Assembly: GCF_016031625.1 (NCBI RefSeq)
Contig: NZ_JACCHP010000009.1
Span: 62,001-126,000, forward strand
Source: Bradyrhizobium agreste
GTDB lineage: Bacteria > Pseudomonadota > Alphaproteobacteria > Rhizobiales > Xanthobacteraceae
Reading direction: 5' to 3'
DNA length: 64,000 bases
Both the position numbers and the translations under genes were made by a program. The notes below the pieces were generated by a model. It saw only the letters and a list, made by a program, of their open reading frames with translations. It did no database searches and was not told the origin of the DNA. Positions 25,767-35,419 of this stretch are shown here, in pieces. Every line of letters begins with the position of its first letter. The first letter of the stretch is position 1.

Positions 25767-26602
25767 AACAGTTCTGGAAATCGATGCTGAAGAGTCCGAG
25801 CGGCGTCATCGGGCTCGTCATCCTCCTGGTCGCAGTCTCTGTCGCGGCGTTCGGACCGATGCTGTTCCCGAACTCGCCCTGGCGCATGGTGCAGCGGCCC
25901 TTTCTCCCACCGTTCACGCTGTCGACCGTGCCGCTGGGAACCGACGCGCTCGGCCGCGACATCTTCGCCGGCATGATCTTCGGCGCCCGCGTCTCGCTTC
26001 TGGTCGGTCTCGTCTCGACGCTGGTGGCCCTGATCGTGGGCGTGCCGATCGGTGCCATGGCCGGCTATTTCGGCGGCAAGGTCGACGACGCCCTGATGCG
26101 CTTCACCGAGTTCTTCCAGACCATTCCGAGCTTCGCGCTTGCGATCGTGCTGGTCGCGATCCTGCAGCCCTCGATCTATTCGATCGTCGCCTCGATCGCG
26201 GTGGTGAGCTGGCCGCCGGTCGCTCGCCTCGTGCGCGGCGAGGTGCTGTCGCTGCGCACGCGCGAATATGTCCAGGCCGCCGTGGTCACCGGCCAGAGCA
26301 ACAGCTGGATCATCCTGCGCGAAATCCTCCCCAACGCGTTGTCGCCCGTGATCGTGCTGGCCTCGTTGATGGTGGCCACCGCGATCCTGCTTGAATCCTC
26401 GCTATCCTTCCTCGGCCTCGGCGATCCCAATCTGATCTCCTGGGGCTACATGGTCGGCGCTGGCCGAACCGTGATCCGGCAGGCCTGGTGGATCACCGTG
26501 TTTCCCGGCATTGCCATCCTGATCTCGGTGCTCGGATTGAACCTGATCGGCGAAGGCCTCAACGATGCGCTCAATCCACGGCTGTCACGGGAGGGCCGCT
26601 GA
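25763..26602 (+). CDS. ABC transporter permease, DppC type
   Basis: A 279-residue permease with about six helices. DppC-type signatures are the N-terminal LGTDALGRDIFAGMIFGARV, GAMAGYFGGKVDDALMRFTE and the EAA loop YVQAAVVTGQSNSWIILREI followed by LPNALSPVIV. It starts inside the end of the DppB gene (ATGA overlap) and is followed 2 nt later by the ATPase gene. It pairs with the DppB-type subunit in the membrane. Confidence 0.9.
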   Translation: MKQFWKSMLKSPSGVIGLVILLVAVSVAAFGPMLFPNSPWRMVQRPFLPPFTLSTVPLGTDALGRDIFAGMIFGARVSLLVGLVSTLVALIVGVPIGAMAGYFGGKVDDALMRFTEFFQTIPSFALAIVLVAILQPSIYSIVASIAVVSWPPVARLVRGEVLSLRTREYVQAAVVTGQSNSWIILREILPNALSPVIVLASLMVATAILLESSLSFLGLGDPNLISWGYMVGAGRTVIRQAWWITVFPGIAILISVLGLNLIGEGLNDALNPRLSREGR

Positions 26603-26604
26603 CG

Positions 26605-28224
26605 ATGATCGCCCCGCCCGCCGTCTCCATCAGGAACTTGCGGATCGCGCTGCCCAAGGGCGCTGAGCGCCCCTTCGCGGTCGACGGCGTCTCGCTCGAT
26701 CTGGAGCCCGGCAAGATCGTCTGCGTCGTCGGCGAGTCCGGCTCCGGCAAGTCGATGTGCGCGCATGCGCTGATGGGCCTTTTGCCGGGTACGGTGTCGG
26801 TCGCCTCCGGTGAGATCCAGTTCGAGGGCCGGGACCTGCTCAAGCTCGATGACGATGGCTGGCGCGATCTGCGCGGCCGCCGGTTGGCGATGATCTTCCA
26901 GGAGCCGATGACCGCGCTCAATCCCTTGATGCGAATCGGCGACCAGATGGCGGAGATGTTCGAGGCGCACGGCCTGCTGACGCCAAGGGAGCGGCGCGAC
27001 AAGGCGCTGGCGCTGGCACGCGAGGTCGGCCTGCCCGACCCCGAGCGCATCGTGCGCGCTTATCCGCACCAGCTCTCCGGCGGCCAGCGCCAGCGCGCCA
27101 TGATCGCGATGGCGCTCGCGCTCGAGCCTGCGGTGCTGGTCGCGGACGAGCCGACCACCGCGCTCGACGTCACCACGCAGGCCCAGATCCTGAAGCTGAT
27201 CCGCAACCTCCAGCGTGATCGCAACATGGCGGTGATGTTCATCACCCATGATTTCGGCGTGGTTGCCGATATCGCCGACCAGGTCGTGGTGCTCCGCCAC
27301 GGCAAGGTCGTGGAGGAAGGTCCGGCTACGGCCGTGTTCAACGAACCTCAACACGACTACACCAAGGCATTGCTTGCGGCCGTGCCGTCGATGGATCCGC
27401 CGCCGCGAAAGCCACTGGACGATCAGCCTAAGGCCGTCGAGGTGATCGGGCTGGACAAGACTTACGTCACATCGGGCGGCTGGTTCCGCGAGGACCGCCG
27501 CGTCGATGCGGCCCGCGCGGTCAATTTCAACATCCTCAAGGGCGAGACGCTCGGCCTGGTCGGCGAATCCGGCTCGGGTAAGTCGTCCGTGGCGCGCCTG
27601 GTGATGCGGCTGATCGAAGCCGATCGCGGCACGGTGCGGATCGGCGAGACCGACCTGACCTCGCTTTCGGGCAAGGCGCTGCGCGCCGAGCGCCATCGCA
27701 TCCAGATGATCTTCCAGGATCCGTTCGCCTCGCTCAATCCGCGCCGCAAGATCGGCCACATCATCGCCGACGGACCGATCGCGGTGGGCACCGATCCGAA
27801 GGTGGCGTTCGACCGCGCTCGCGATCTCCTCAAGATGGTTGGATTGGACGCCGGCGCGCTCGAACGCTATCCGCATGAATTCTCGGGCGGTCAGCGCCAG
27901 CGCATCGGCATTGCCCGCGCGCTCGCGCTCGAGCCGGAGATCATCGTCGCGGATGAGGCGGTTTCCGCGCTCGACGTTTCGGTGCAGGCGCAGGTGCTGA
28001 AACTGCTGGAAGACCTCAAGGCGCGCCTTGGCCTGTCGATGCTGTTCATCACCCACGATCTGCGCGTCGCGGCCCAGATCTGCGACCGCATCGCGGTGAT
28101 GCAGCGCGGCGCCATCGTCGAGCTGAAGCCGACGACGCAGCTCTTCGCCGCGCCCGAGCATGCCTATACGCGCGAATTGCTCGCAGCCGTGCCCGGACGG
28201 AAGGAGCACGCGCCGGCGGCCTGA
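26605..28224 (+). CDS. Fused two-domain ABC transporter ATPase (DppD-DppF type)
   Basis: A 539-residue protein with two complete nucleotide-binding domains. Walker A sites are GESGSGKS at residues 43-50 and again at 320-327; signature motifs are LSGGQRQRAMIAMAL and FSGGQRQRIGIARAL; Walker B segments are VLVADEPTTALDV and IIVADEAVSALDV. Each half ends in the oligopeptide-type C-terminal extension (YTKALLAAVP and YTRELLAAVP). The second Walker B has EAVSALD where most transporters have EPVSALD, a common variant. A single fused ATPase replaces separate DppD and DppF proteins. The ATG at 26605 lies 2 nt after the permease stop; a longer in-frame extension overlaps that gene and is a shadow. Confidence 0.92.
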   Translation: MIAPPAVSIRNLRIALPKGAERPFAVDGVSLDLEPGKIVCVVGESGSGKSMCAHALMGLLPGTVSVASGEIQFEGRDLLKLDDDGWRDLRGRRLAMIFQEPMTALNPLMRIGDQMAEMFEAHGLLTPRERRDKALALAREVGLPDPERIVRAYPHQLSGGQRQRAMIAMALALEPAVLVADEPTTALDVTTQAQILKLIRNLQRDRNMAVMFITHDFGVVADIADQVVVLRHGKVVEEGPATAVFNEPQHDYTKALLAAVPSMDPPPRKPLDDQPKAVEVIGLDKTYVTSGGWFREDRRVDAARAVNFNILKGETLGLVGESGSGKSSVARLVMRLIEADRGTVRIGETDLTSLSGKALRAERHRIQMIFQDPFASLNPRRKIGHIIADGPIAVGTDPKVAFDRARDLLKMVGLDAGALERYPHEFSGGQRQRIGIARALALEPEIIVADEAVSALDVSVQAQVLKLLEDLKARLGLSMLFITHDLRVAAQICDRIAVMQRGAIVELKPTTQLFAAPEHAYTRELLAAVPGRKEHAPAA

Positions 28225-28493
28225 GGCGGTTCGTCTTCGTTCATCGATGTCCGCGATAGTTCCAAAAACTTGCACGCTGAGCGGGACGAAACATATTCGA
28301 TCCAGCAGCATTTGCTTCATGAGACCATCCCTGCTCATTCGGCAAGGGGTGAGTCATGGCGCGGCGCGGTCACGCGCTTTTTATCCGGTCGTGACCGGAC
28401 CCGCCGCTTCAAAGCCGAAGGGTGGCACCATAGATGACGGTTGAATGATCAGCGTCATCTCATGACGGACTCACACTGATATTCGGAGCCAAC

Positions 28494-28670
28494 ATGGGCG
28501 AAGTTATTCGATTTGTCTCAAAGTCCGAGCGCGAGCGAGCACGCCTCATCGAGGAGGCACGCGCGATCTACGGCAGCATCTTCCCGCCGGCCGATCCGGC
28601 GGGCGACGGCCAGGGAAAGCCGGCGATTGGTCGCCCGTTCATCGGCCGCGACGGGGGTAACGCATCGTGA
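28494..28670 (+). CDS. Small protein of unknown function, first of a coupled pair
   Basis: A 58-residue protein beginning MGEVIRFVSKSERERARLIE, a charged helical N-terminus with AIYGSIFPPADPAG after it, and a Gly/Pro-rich end. The ATG is preceded by GGAG. Its stop (TGA) overlaps the GTG start of the next small gene by 4 nt, good evidence that both are translated. The N-terminal MGEVIxFVxKxERERxRLIxEAR pattern is familiar from short uncharacterised rhizobial proteins. Function unknown. Confidence 0.7.
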   Translation: MGEVIRFVSKSERERARLIEEARAIYGSIFPPADPAGDGQGKPAIGRPFIGRDGGNAS

Positions 28671-28876
28671 TCAAGATCGTCGCCGTGCTTTGCAGCCTCG
28701 CCTCTCCCTCCAATTGTCATGAGCAGATCGTCACCACGTCGGACTTCGCGCAAGTCTCGGTGCAGTCGTGCCTGATGGGCGCGCCGCAGCTTGCCGAATG
28801 GATGAACCAGCATCCGGCCGAGCGCCTTGCGGCCTGGCGCTGCGTGATCGGTCAACAGACCGGCCGCGGGATCTAA
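28667..28876 (+). CDS. Small protein of unknown function, second of a coupled pair
   Basis: A 69-residue protein starting at a GTG that overlaps the previous stop (GTGA). The sequence MIKIVAVLCSLASPSNCHEQ holds a short hydrophobic start with two Cys, a third and fourth Cys at SCLMG and WRCVIG, and an amphipathic AQLAEWMNQHPAERLAAW-like helix. The hydrophobic start may be a weak signal sequence, and the four Cys suggest a disulfide-bonded periplasmic product. Family not known. Confidence 0.7.
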   Translation: MIKIVAVLCSLASPSNCHEQIVTTSDFAQVSVQSCLMGAPQLAEWMNQHPAERLAAWRCVIGQQTGRGI

Positions 28877-28993
28877 GGCCGGACCTCTCGATTCGGCCGA
28901 GTAAGCCGTTCTCATGCCCCGGACGTAGCGCAGGGCTTCTTCAGCGGTACGCTGCAGAGCCGGGGCCCATCGCAGCTCCGAGCGAAGCCCTCT

Positions 28994-29278
28994 CTATCTC
29001 GTGGTATTGCTCCAGGTCGGAACCGAGTTGGTCACGCCGACCGAGGGCCAATTGTATGATCCGATCGACGGCGCAGTGACAGTGCCGACCGTCTGTCCGG
29101 ACGATCCATAGGACGCCCCCGGCTGCGCGGCCGGCGCTCCGGCTCCGCTATAGGTCGGCGCCACCACACCAGTGCTGTAATGCCGGCTCGACCGGACCTT
29201 TTTTGCTTCAGCCGCGAAAGGCGCGGCAAGCAGTCCGGTGCTGACGAGCGCGGCGATGGCAAGTCTGACTGTCCTCAT
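28994..29278 (-). CDS. Small exported Ser/Thr/Gly-rich protein
   Basis: A 94-residue protein with a Sec signal (MRTVRLAIAALVSTGLLAAPFAAEA) and a mature part that is basic at first (KKVRSSRHYS) and then rich in Ser, Thr, Gly, Pro and Tyr, without Cys. It looks like an exported low-complexity protein. It is monocistronic, in a gap between the tiny gene pair and a divergent HTH gene. Confidence 0.65.
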   Translation of the reverse strand: MRTVRLAIAALVSTGLLAAPFAAEAKKVRSSRHYSTGVVAPTYSGAGAPAAQPGASYGSSGQTVGTVTAPSIGSYNWPSVGVTNSVPTWSNTTR

Positions 29279-29466
29279 GGCTGATCCTTTCGCCCGCTAC
29301 GCGCCCCGATATGGCAAGTGCTCATGGATCGGGAAATTTCCATGGGTTCTCCCTTCATAACTCCGCGAGCGGGCGGAGGTGCCGGAGCGCGACGCACTCG
29401 GCCGCCTTCGGATGGACCCGAATCAGCGCTAGTGCATTGCTTTCAGTGACTTCCCTGGACGCAAGC

Positions 29467-29787
29467 ATGACCGGCGCCGAATTGAAGCAGCTTCGCAACG
29501 ACCTCTCCGATGCCCTCGAGCGCAAGCTCAGCGCGGCCGACATGGCCAAGCTTTGCGGTTTGCCGGAGACCAGCGGCGCCGACACCATCCGGCGCTGGGA
29601 GGTCAGCGGCCCGACGCCGGAGGGGACCCGCATCTTGCGCGTGCTCGCGATGGCGAGCGAACGCTATCCGATCCTGGAGAAGTTCGACATCTTCGATCGA
29701 CACGACGTGCGTGAGGAAGACAGGCCGGCAAAGCGCGCCGCCTTTCGCGCGCAGATGCGCGATGAGGCGCGGCGGCGCCTAGGTTAA
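29467..29787 (+). CDS. Small helix-turn-helix DNA-binding protein
   Basis: A 106-residue protein. MTGAELKQLRNDLSDALERK and LSAADMAKLCGLPETSGADT followed by IRRWEVSGPTPEGTRILRVL form an XRE/plasmid-antitoxin-like helix-turn-helix with the usual R-x-W-E after the recognition helix. The C-terminal 35 residues are charged and helical. The start at 29467 fits the domain boundary; the longer frame from 29311 adds a region with no domain. Partner or target genes are not evident. Confidence 0.75.
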   Translation: MTGAELKQLRNDLSDALERKLSAADMAKLCGLPETSGADTIRRWEVSGPTPEGTRILRVLAMASERYPILEKFDIFDRHDVREEDRPAKRAAFRAQMRDEARRRLG

Positions 29788-30010
29788 CGCGAGGCGCGCG
29801 CAAGTTACCGACAGAGCGCGCCGTTAAGCCTTCCTTCACCATTTCTTAAGTCGCCATTAAGCACGAAAATCATTTGTACCCCAACAAGTTACGTTGGCCG
29901 TCGCTGTGCCACGGATGTGACAGCATTTTCGTCAAAAGCGAGCTATCTGCAAAACCAATGCAGCGCAGAAAACGCGCCTGCCGGGACCTTACGTGTTGGA
30001 GTTCAAAACG

Positions 30011-30736
30011 ATGAAGAAGATTCTGTTTGCGGCTGTTGCGCTGCTTGTGGTGGGCGCGGCCGCGCCGGCCGTCGGCGCCGATCTCGGCAACCGCAATTAT
30101 TACAAGACGCCCGCGCCGGCCTACGCCGCGCCGATCTACAATTGGACGGGCTTTTATCTCGGCGCCCATGTCGGCGGCGCGTTCTCCAGCGACAACAATT
30201 TCAACGGCCTCTCCACCGGCAACAACGGCAACGGCCGCTTCCTGGGCGGCGTGCAGGTCGGCGCGGACTGGCAGTTCCACCCGAACTTCGTGGTCGGCGT
30301 CGAAGGCCAGTATTCCTGGCTCTCCGGCAGCGTCGGCGCGGTGTTCCCCGGCGGCATCGCCTACACCAACGACCAGCGCGGCCTCGGCTCGATCACCGGC
30401 CGCGTCGGCTACACCTGGGGTCCCGGCCTGGTCTATGTGAAGGGCGGCTACGCCTATTCGGACAACAACGAGAAGGTCACCGTCGGCGGCGTGCCGGCCG
30501 CCTTCGTTATCACGGGCGATCATCGCAACGGCTACACCGTTGGCGCCGGCCTCGAATACATGTTTGCCCCGAATTGGTCGGCCAAGGCCGAATACCAGTA
30601 CTACAATTTCGGCGACGCGAGCTTCACCGCCGGTCCGCTCGCGGGCACCGGCGCCTTCACCACCGACGACCATACCTTCAAGGCGGGCGTCAACTATCGC
30701 TTCAACTGGGCAAGCCCCGCTGTGGCGCGCTACTGA
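30011..30736 (+). CDS. Outer-membrane beta-barrel protein, Omp25/31-like
   Basis: A 241-residue protein with a Sec signal ([20 protein letters not shown]) followed by [17 protein letters not shown], the hallmark start of the Omp25/Omp31/RopB family barrels, alternating aromatic strands ([52 protein letters not shown]) and a C-terminal strand [11 protein letters not shown]. Eight strands are expected. The start at 30011 is preceded by GGAG. It is monocistronic with its own terminator and probably abundant. The tail SPAVARY after the last Phe-Asn-Trp strand is slightly longer than usual. Confidence 0.9.
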   Translation: MKKILFAAVALLVVGAAAPAVGADLGNRNYYKTPAPAYAAPIYNWTGFYLGAHVGGAFSSDNNFNGLSTGNNGNGRFLGGVQVGADWQFHPNFVVGVEGQYSWLSGSVGAVFPGGIAYTNDQRGLGSITGRVGYTWGPGLVYVKGGYAYSDNNEKVTVGGVPAAFVITGDHRNGYTVGAGLEYMFAPNWSAKAEYQYYNFGDASFTAGPLAGTGAFTTDDHTFKAGVNYRFNWASPAVARY

Positions 30737-30761
30737 TCGGTTAGCAAAACATTATCACGAC

Positions 30762-30794
30762 GAGGGGCCGGCGACGTTCCGGCCCCTCTTTTTT
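30762..30794 (+). terminator. Intrinsic terminator of the beta-barrel gene
   Basis: Perfect 10-bp arms GAGGGGCCGG and CCGGCCCCTC with a 7-nt loop, followed by six T residues, 25 nt after the barrel gene stop. Confidence 0.9.
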
Positions 30795-30898
30795 CGCTCT
30801 GCGGAACGCGCGCAACCGATTGCAGCAATTGCGATTTCTTAACCGCCCCGCCCGATACTCCCGGCCACAAAACATAAGCAAGGCGTGGGGGAATCTCG

Positions 30899-33043
30899 AT
30901 GGCGATCCGTTTCAGTCTCGGCCGTTTCAAGCCGCGTTTCAAAATGCCGAAATGGGGCGTGCGCGGCAGCCTGTTCGCGGCCTTCGCATTGATCGCGGGC
31001 ATGGGCCTCGTAATCGCGGCCGGCGCAGGGCTGGCGCTGCAGAATCTCGGCGGACGCATGACCGAATTGAGCGGACGGGACATTCCGCGCCTTTCCGCCA
31101 GCCTGCAATTGTCGGCGCTGAGTGCGAGCCTCGCGGCACAGGGACCGGCCCTGCTTGCGGCGCAAAGCGAGGAGGCCCTGAACGAACGGACCAAGAAGCT
31201 CAGGGAATTGCAGGAGCAGACGCAGCAGAAGCTCAACGAGATCATCGAGCTCGGCGGCGACAAGAGCGTCGTCTCAGGGCTCACCGACACGATGAAGAGC
31301 ATCAACGAGGCGGCTCAGAGCCTGACGAAGGCCGCCCGCGAACGGCTCGACATCGCGGCGCTGCACGAGAAGCAATATGACGCGCTCCGCACCGCGCAGG
31401 GCGCGTTCGTCGGCGCAGCGAGCCCGGCGATGCTGGACGCGCAGACGCGCGTCAACGCCATTCTCGGTTCAGCCGACCTTTCCGCCGCCGATGCGACCGA
31501 CGCCGCCCAGACCGTCGGTCAGCTCGGCAACGTCGTCGCCAGCGGCAATCTCGCGGCCGCCAACATGAGCGCGGCGCTTTCGGCGAGCAGCAGCGACAAG
31601 CTCGACGACATCCAGAAGGAATTCAAGACGGCGCAGGGACGCCTGCGCTCGAACCTCGATCTGTTGCCGGATAACCAGGGCAACAAGATGCTGCGCGACA
31701 CCGCGGAGAAGCTGCTCTCGCTCGGCACCGGCAAGACCGGCGTGTTCAATCTGCGCGAAAAGGAGCTCGACTCCATCGACTACGGCCAGACCATCCTGGA
31801 CGAGACGCGCAAGCTCAATGTCGGCCTCGGCATCAGCGTGCAACAGCTCGTCGACGGCGTGCAGAAAGAGACCAACGCCTCGACCTTCCAGGCGCGGCAG
31901 GAGATTTCGCTCGCGACATCAGTCATGCTGGCGCTGGGCGCGCTGATGCTGGTCGGCTCGGCGCTGTTCGTCTGGCTCTATGTCGGCCGCAACATCCTGC
32001 GCCGGATCGGCGCCCTGCAACAGTCGATGCAGCTGCTCGCCAACGGCGACCTCGAAACTGAGATCTACCGCTCGAAGAACCACAACGACGAAATCTCCGT
32101 GATGGCGAACACGCTGCAGGTGTTCCGGGAGAGCATGATCGAGACTCGCGCGCTGACCAGCGAGCAGGACAAGGATCGTATCGCCAAGGCCGAGCGTGCC
32201 GCGCGCATGGAAGCGAAGATCGCCCAATTCGAAAGCACGGTGCGCTCCGCGCTCGACAATCTGGCGCAATCGGCCAATTCGATGCAATCGACCGCGCAGA
32301 GCATGTCGAACACCGCCGACCAGTCCAACGCGCTGGTCAACGCGGTCGCCTCCGCCGCGGAAGAGACGTCGGTCAACGTGCAGACCGTGTCGGCCGGCAC
32401 CGAGCAGCTGTCCTCCTCGATCCAGGAGATCAGCCGTCAGGTCGTGACCTCCGCCGAGATCGCCAAAAAGGCGGTCGACGAAGCGGGAGCGACCGACGCC
32501 ACGGTGCAGAGCCTTGCCGACAGCGCGAGCCGCATCAGCGTCGTCGTCGACCTGATCCAGACCATCGCCTCGCAGACCAATCTGCTCGCCCTCAACGCCA
32601 CCATCGAGGCGGCGCGCGCCGGCGAGGCCGGCCGCGGCTTCGCGGTGGTTGCCTCCGAGGTGAAGAGCCTGGCCAGCCAGACCGCCAAGGCAACCGACGA
32701 GATCCGCACCCAGATCGCCAGCATGCAGTCAGTCACGACCTCCGCGGTCGGCGCCATCCAGGGCATCGGCCGGATCATCGGCGAGATCAACGACGTCACC
32801 ACGACGATCGCAGCCGCGGTCGAGGAGCAGGGCGCCGCCACGCGCGAAATCGCCCGCAACATCCAGCATGCCGCCGGCGGCACCAGCGAGGTCTCCAGCA
32901 ACATCGTCGGCGTCTCCACCGCGTCCGCCGAGGCCGGCGCTGCGGCTACCGAAGTGCTGGGCGCCTCGGACGCGCTGCGGCGCGAGGCCGATATCCTGCG
33001 CGGGGAGATCGACGCGTTCCTCAACGATATGCGGGCGGCGTAG
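30899..33043 (+). CDS. Methyl-accepting chemotaxis protein
   Basis: A 714-residue chemoreceptor. A first membrane helix (about residues 25-50), a long helical periplasmic domain with repeated Gln/Ala-rich helices (50-340), a second helix (about 340-362), HAMP (362-415, [18 protein letters not shown]) and a cytoplasmic signalling domain (430-705) with the hairpin [20 protein letters not shown] and [20 protein letters not shown]. Ligand-domain type is the helical bimodular or four-helix kind; the ligand is unknown. There is no CheB/CheR docking pentapeptide at the C-terminus (ends FLNDMRAA). It is monocistronic with no che genes nearby. Confidence 0.9.
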   Translation: MAIRFSLGRFKPRFKMPKWGVRGSLFAAFALIAGMGLVIAAGAGLALQNLGGRMTELSGRDIPRLSASLQLSALSASLAAQGPALLAAQSEEALNERTKKLRELQEQTQQKLNEIIELGGDKSVVSGLTDTMKSINEAAQSLTKAARERLDIAALHEKQYDALRTAQGAFVGAASPAMLDAQTRVNAILGSADLSAADATDAAQTVGQLGNVVASGNLAAANMSAALSASSSDKLDDIQKEFKTAQGRLRSNLDLLPDNQGNKMLRDTAEKLLSLGTGKTGVFNLREKELDSIDYGQTILDETRKLNVGLGISVQQLVDGVQKETNASTFQARQEISLATSVMLALGALMLVGSALFVWLYVGRNILRRIGALQQSMQLLANGDLETEIYRSKNHNDEISVMANTLQVFRESMIETRALTSEQDKDRIAKAERAARMEAKIAQFESTVRSALDNLAQSANSMQSTAQSMSNTADQSNALVNAVASAAEETSVNVQTVSAGTEQLSSSIQEISRQVVTSAEIAKKAVDEAGATDATVQSLADSASRISVVVDLIQTIASQTNLLALNATIEAARAGEAGRGFAVVASEVKSLASQTAKATDEIRTQIASMQSVTTSAVGAIQGIGRIIGEINDVTTTIAAAVEEQGAATREIARNIQHAAGGTSEVSSNIVGVSTASAEAGAAATEVLGASDALRREADILRGEIDAFLNDMRAA

Positions 33044-33157
33044 GATTTCGCTGTCATTCCGGATAGCGCGAAACGCGTGAATCTGCGGCGCGTTCCGCTG
33101 GAACGGGATCGGCACGCCTCGATTGACCAGATAGTGATTGGTCGAGGAGATAGATCG

Positions 33158-33361
33158 ATGGCGAAGAGCAAGAAGCAGGCGCAGGCGCTTGCGATCAAGC
33201 TGTCGCGCGAGCGACGTGCGGGTAAGAACGTTCCTCCGCCGCCCAAGGGCCGCTCCAGCGCCAGGACGAGACGGCGCGCCCAGCACGATCTTGCGGTTGG
33301 GCGTGCACGTGCAAAGCGCGGCCCGGCGAAGAAGCACCGGAGCAAGATGCGCGCTAGCTGA
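33158..33361 (+). CDS. Small very basic protein of unknown function
   Basis: A 67-residue protein, MAKSKKQAQALAIKLSRERR at the start, with about one third Lys/Arg and a PPPPKGRSSARTRRRAQ middle. The start at 33158 follows a GAGGAGA ribosome site. The composition suggests nucleic-acid binding, but no fold is recognised. It lies alone between the chemoreceptor and the MBL hydrolase. Confidence 0.65.
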   Translation: MAKSKKQAQALAIKLSRERRAGKNVPPPPKGRSSARTRRRAQHDLAVGRARAKRGPAKKHRSKMRAS

Positions 33362-33491
33362 GCCCTTGGTGGCCGGAAACAGCTTCTGCGAGAGGGCGGC
33401 TTTTGCCACGCGCCGGAATGACCGCCATGCGAAGCCACCCCGCGGCCTTTTTCGGCTGGCGCGGCGGCGCCTGCGGGTTTAAGCCGGTAAC

Positions 33492-34553
33492 ATGCATTCG
33501 AAAACCGACACCGTGCAGTCCTCGGCCGAGGCCCTGCGCTACCCCTGGGAGCAGCATCCCGGCCCCGAACAGGTCGTGGAGGTCCGGCCCGGCGTGTTGT
33601 GGGCGCGGCTGAAACTGCCGTTCCGCCTCAACCACGTGAACATCTACCTGCTCGCCGATGGCGACGGCTATGCGATGATCGATGCCGGCTTCGGCAACGA
33701 GGAGACGATCGAGGCCTGGACCAAGCTGTTCGACGGACCGCTCAAGGGCGTCAACATCACGCGCCTGATCGTCACCCACTCGCACCCCGATCATGTCGGT
33801 CTTGCCGGATGGATCGTCGAAAGGTTCAACTGCCCGCTGGTGATGTCGCAGGTCGAATATCTGCAATCGGTCTATCACCAGAACCGCGGCACCGAGGAGC
33901 GGCGCGAGGCGCAGCGGCTGTTCTTCCGCCGCCATGGCATGGACGAGTCGCTCACCGAAAAGCTGCTCGGCCGCGGCCAGGACTACCTCAAGCGCGTCTC
34001 GGTGCTGCCGCCGTCCTACCGCCGCATCTCGCATGGCGACGACATCGTGATCGGCACGCGCCGCTTCAAGGTCATCACCGGCGGCGGCCACGCGCTCGAC
34101 CAGGTGATGCTGTATTGCGCCGACGACAAGCTGTTCCTCTCCGCCGACCAGGTGCTGAGCAAGATCTCACCGAATGTCAGCGTCTGGGCGGTCGAGCCCG
34201 ACCAGAACTCGCTCGGCGAATATCTGGCCTCGCTCGCCAGCCTGACCACGACGCTGCCCTATGACGTGCTGGTGCTGCCCGGCCACGGCGTGCCGTTCTA
34301 CGGATTGAAGACCCGGATCAAGCAGCTCGCCGACCATCACGAGGAGCGCTGCCGCCTGATCGCGGAAGCCTGCCGCGAGGTGCCGCAAACCTCGCGCGCC
34401 CTGGTGCCTGTCGTGTTCAACAAGCACGTGCTCGACGAGCACCAAATGGGCTTTGCCGCCGGCGAGCTCGTCGCCCACGTCAACTACATGATCGTCGAGG
34501 GCCGCCTCACGGCCGAGATGCAGGACGGCGTGCTGCGCTTTCGGACGACGTGA
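33492..34553 (+). CDS. MBL-fold metallo-hydrolase
   Basis: A 353-residue metallo-beta-lactamase fold enzyme. The metal motif is THSHPDHVG (His96, His98, Asp100, His101), with AMIDAGFG before it, GGGHALDQVMLYCAD and LFLSADQVL supplying the later His/Asp ligands, and LPGHGVPF near the end. The C-terminal winged segment (about 280-350) resembles the LACTB2-like group. A hydrolase acting on thioesters, lactones or RNA is possible; the substrate is not known. It is followed by dispersed repeats. Confidence 0.87.
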   Translation: MHSKTDTVQSSAEALRYPWEQHPGPEQVVEVRPGVLWARLKLPFRLNHVNIYLLADGDGYAMIDAGFGNEETIEAWTKLFDGPLKGVNITRLIVTHSHPDHVGLAGWIVERFNCPLVMSQVEYLQSVYHQNRGTEERREAQRLFFRRHGMDESLTEKLLGRGQDYLKRVSVLPPSYRRISHGDDIVIGTRRFKVITGGGHALDQVMLYCADDKLFLSADQVLSKISPNVSVWAVEPDQNSLGEYLASLASLTTTLPYDVLVLPGHGVPFYGLKTRIKQLADHHEERCRLIAEACREVPQTSRALVPVVFNKHVLDEHQMGFAAGELVAHVNYMIVEGRLTAEMQDGVLRFRTT

Positions 34554-34610
34554 GTTCTTCGCCTCTCCCCGCCTGCGGCGGGGCAATCCGCATTGAATAT
34601 TGCTGAGGTC

Positions 34611-34694
34611 GTCATGCCCGGGCTTGTCCCGGGCATCCACGTTCTTTGTGCTGCGTGGAAAGGCGTGGATGGCCGGGACAAGCCCGGCCATGAC
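34611..34694. repeat. Dispersed repeat GTCATGCCCGGGCTTGTCCC...GCCATGAC, copy 1
   Basis: An 84-bp element whose ends, GTCATGCCCGGGCTTGTCCC and the GGGACAAGCCCGGCCATGAC type complement, form a long stem. A second copy occurs at 55141-55221 with nearly the same arms and a different loop. This is a highly repeated intergenic element in Bradyrhizobium (from memory). Confidence 0.8.
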
Positions 34695-34771
34695 GCTGTG
34701 GAGACAGCTGGTGCCGATAGCCACATCTCATCTGCGATTCCCCTGCCGCCTGCGGGGAGAGGGAGACGATC

Positions 34772-35203
34772 TCACTTCATATTCGCGATCGCATGCAGCG
34801 CCGCGATGTAGCCGAACGGCCCGAGCCCGCAGATCACGCCGGTCGCCACGAACGAGATCTTGGAGTGACGGTGATATTCGTCACGGGCGTGGATGTTCGA
34901 GATGTGCACCTCCAGCACCGGGCCTTCGAACGTCTTGATCGCGTCCATGATCGAGACCGAGGTGAAGGAGAGGCCGGCCGGATTGATGACGATGGCGTCG
35001 GCGTCCTGCCGCGCCGATTGGATCAGATCGACCAGCACGCCCTCATGGTTGGATTGGTGGAAGGCGAGCTTGAGGCCGAGCCTGGCGGCGGCGTCCTCGC
35101 AGCTCGCGTTTATCTCCGCGAGCGTCGTCCTGCCGTAGATGTGCGGCTCGCGGATGCCGAGCATGTTGAGATTGGGGCCGTTGAGTATCATCACGCGCTT
35201 CAT
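34772..35203 (-). CDS. aroQ: Type II 3-dehydroquinate dehydratase paralogue lacking one substrate His
   Basis: A 143-residue flavodoxin-like protein. LNGPNLNMLGIREPHIYG gives the flexible loop with Arg18 and catalytic Tyr23; Asn74, Asp87, His100 (EVHISN) and Arg112 are present. The normally invariant N-x-G-(A/G)-x-(T/S)-H-T-S segment reads NPAGLSFTS, so the substrate-contacting histidine is Phe80. Canonical members convert 3-dehydroquinate to 3-dehydroshikimate by trans-dehydration in the shikimate or quinate route. This copy may have lower activity or a different acid substrate (inference); rhizobia often carry more than one aroQ. It is divergent from hemA and monocistronic. Confidence 0.87.
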   Translation of the reverse strand: MKRVMILNGPNLNMLGIREPHIYGRTTLAEINASCEDAAARLGLKLAFHQSNHEGVLVDLIQSARQDADAIVINPAGLSFTSVSIMDAIKTFEGPVLEVHISNIHARDEYHRHSKISFVATGVICGLGPFGYIAALHAIANMK

Positions 35204-35334
35204 GGAAGGGGCCTTTCGAAGTCCTGGGTGAGCAAGGAAAGCGCGTCCCTAGCCGCGACGGAAGACCCATAGGCCGAGGGGCTGAACCCTCGCCGCGGCG
35301 GATGGTGCAGAGCAGCATCATATGTCGCGCAGGG

Positions 35335-35348
35335 TTGATCGGGATCAA
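35335..35348. promoter_or_regulatory. FNR/FixK-type box upstream of hemA
   Basis: TTGAT-CGGG-ATCAA is a perfect match to the FNR/FixK consensus TTGAT-N4-ATCAA. It lies 134 bp upstream of the hemA start and 131 bp from the divergent aroQ start. A class II promoter would start about 41 bp downstream, near 35383. In Bradyrhizobium the low-oxygen regulator FixK2 uses this site, which would link haem synthesis to microaerobic growth. Confidence 0.75.
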
Positions 35349-35419
35349 ACTGCGGCGCGCCGGATAGGGCATTTTGCCCAAATGCTCCACAGATCCAAAT
35401 GTGGGATAGCTGATAGACA

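Noticed and set aside
26446..28338. 630-codon minus-strand frame opposite the fused ATPase
   Set aside because: Antisense shadow; the plus-strand frame has all ABC ATPase motifs.
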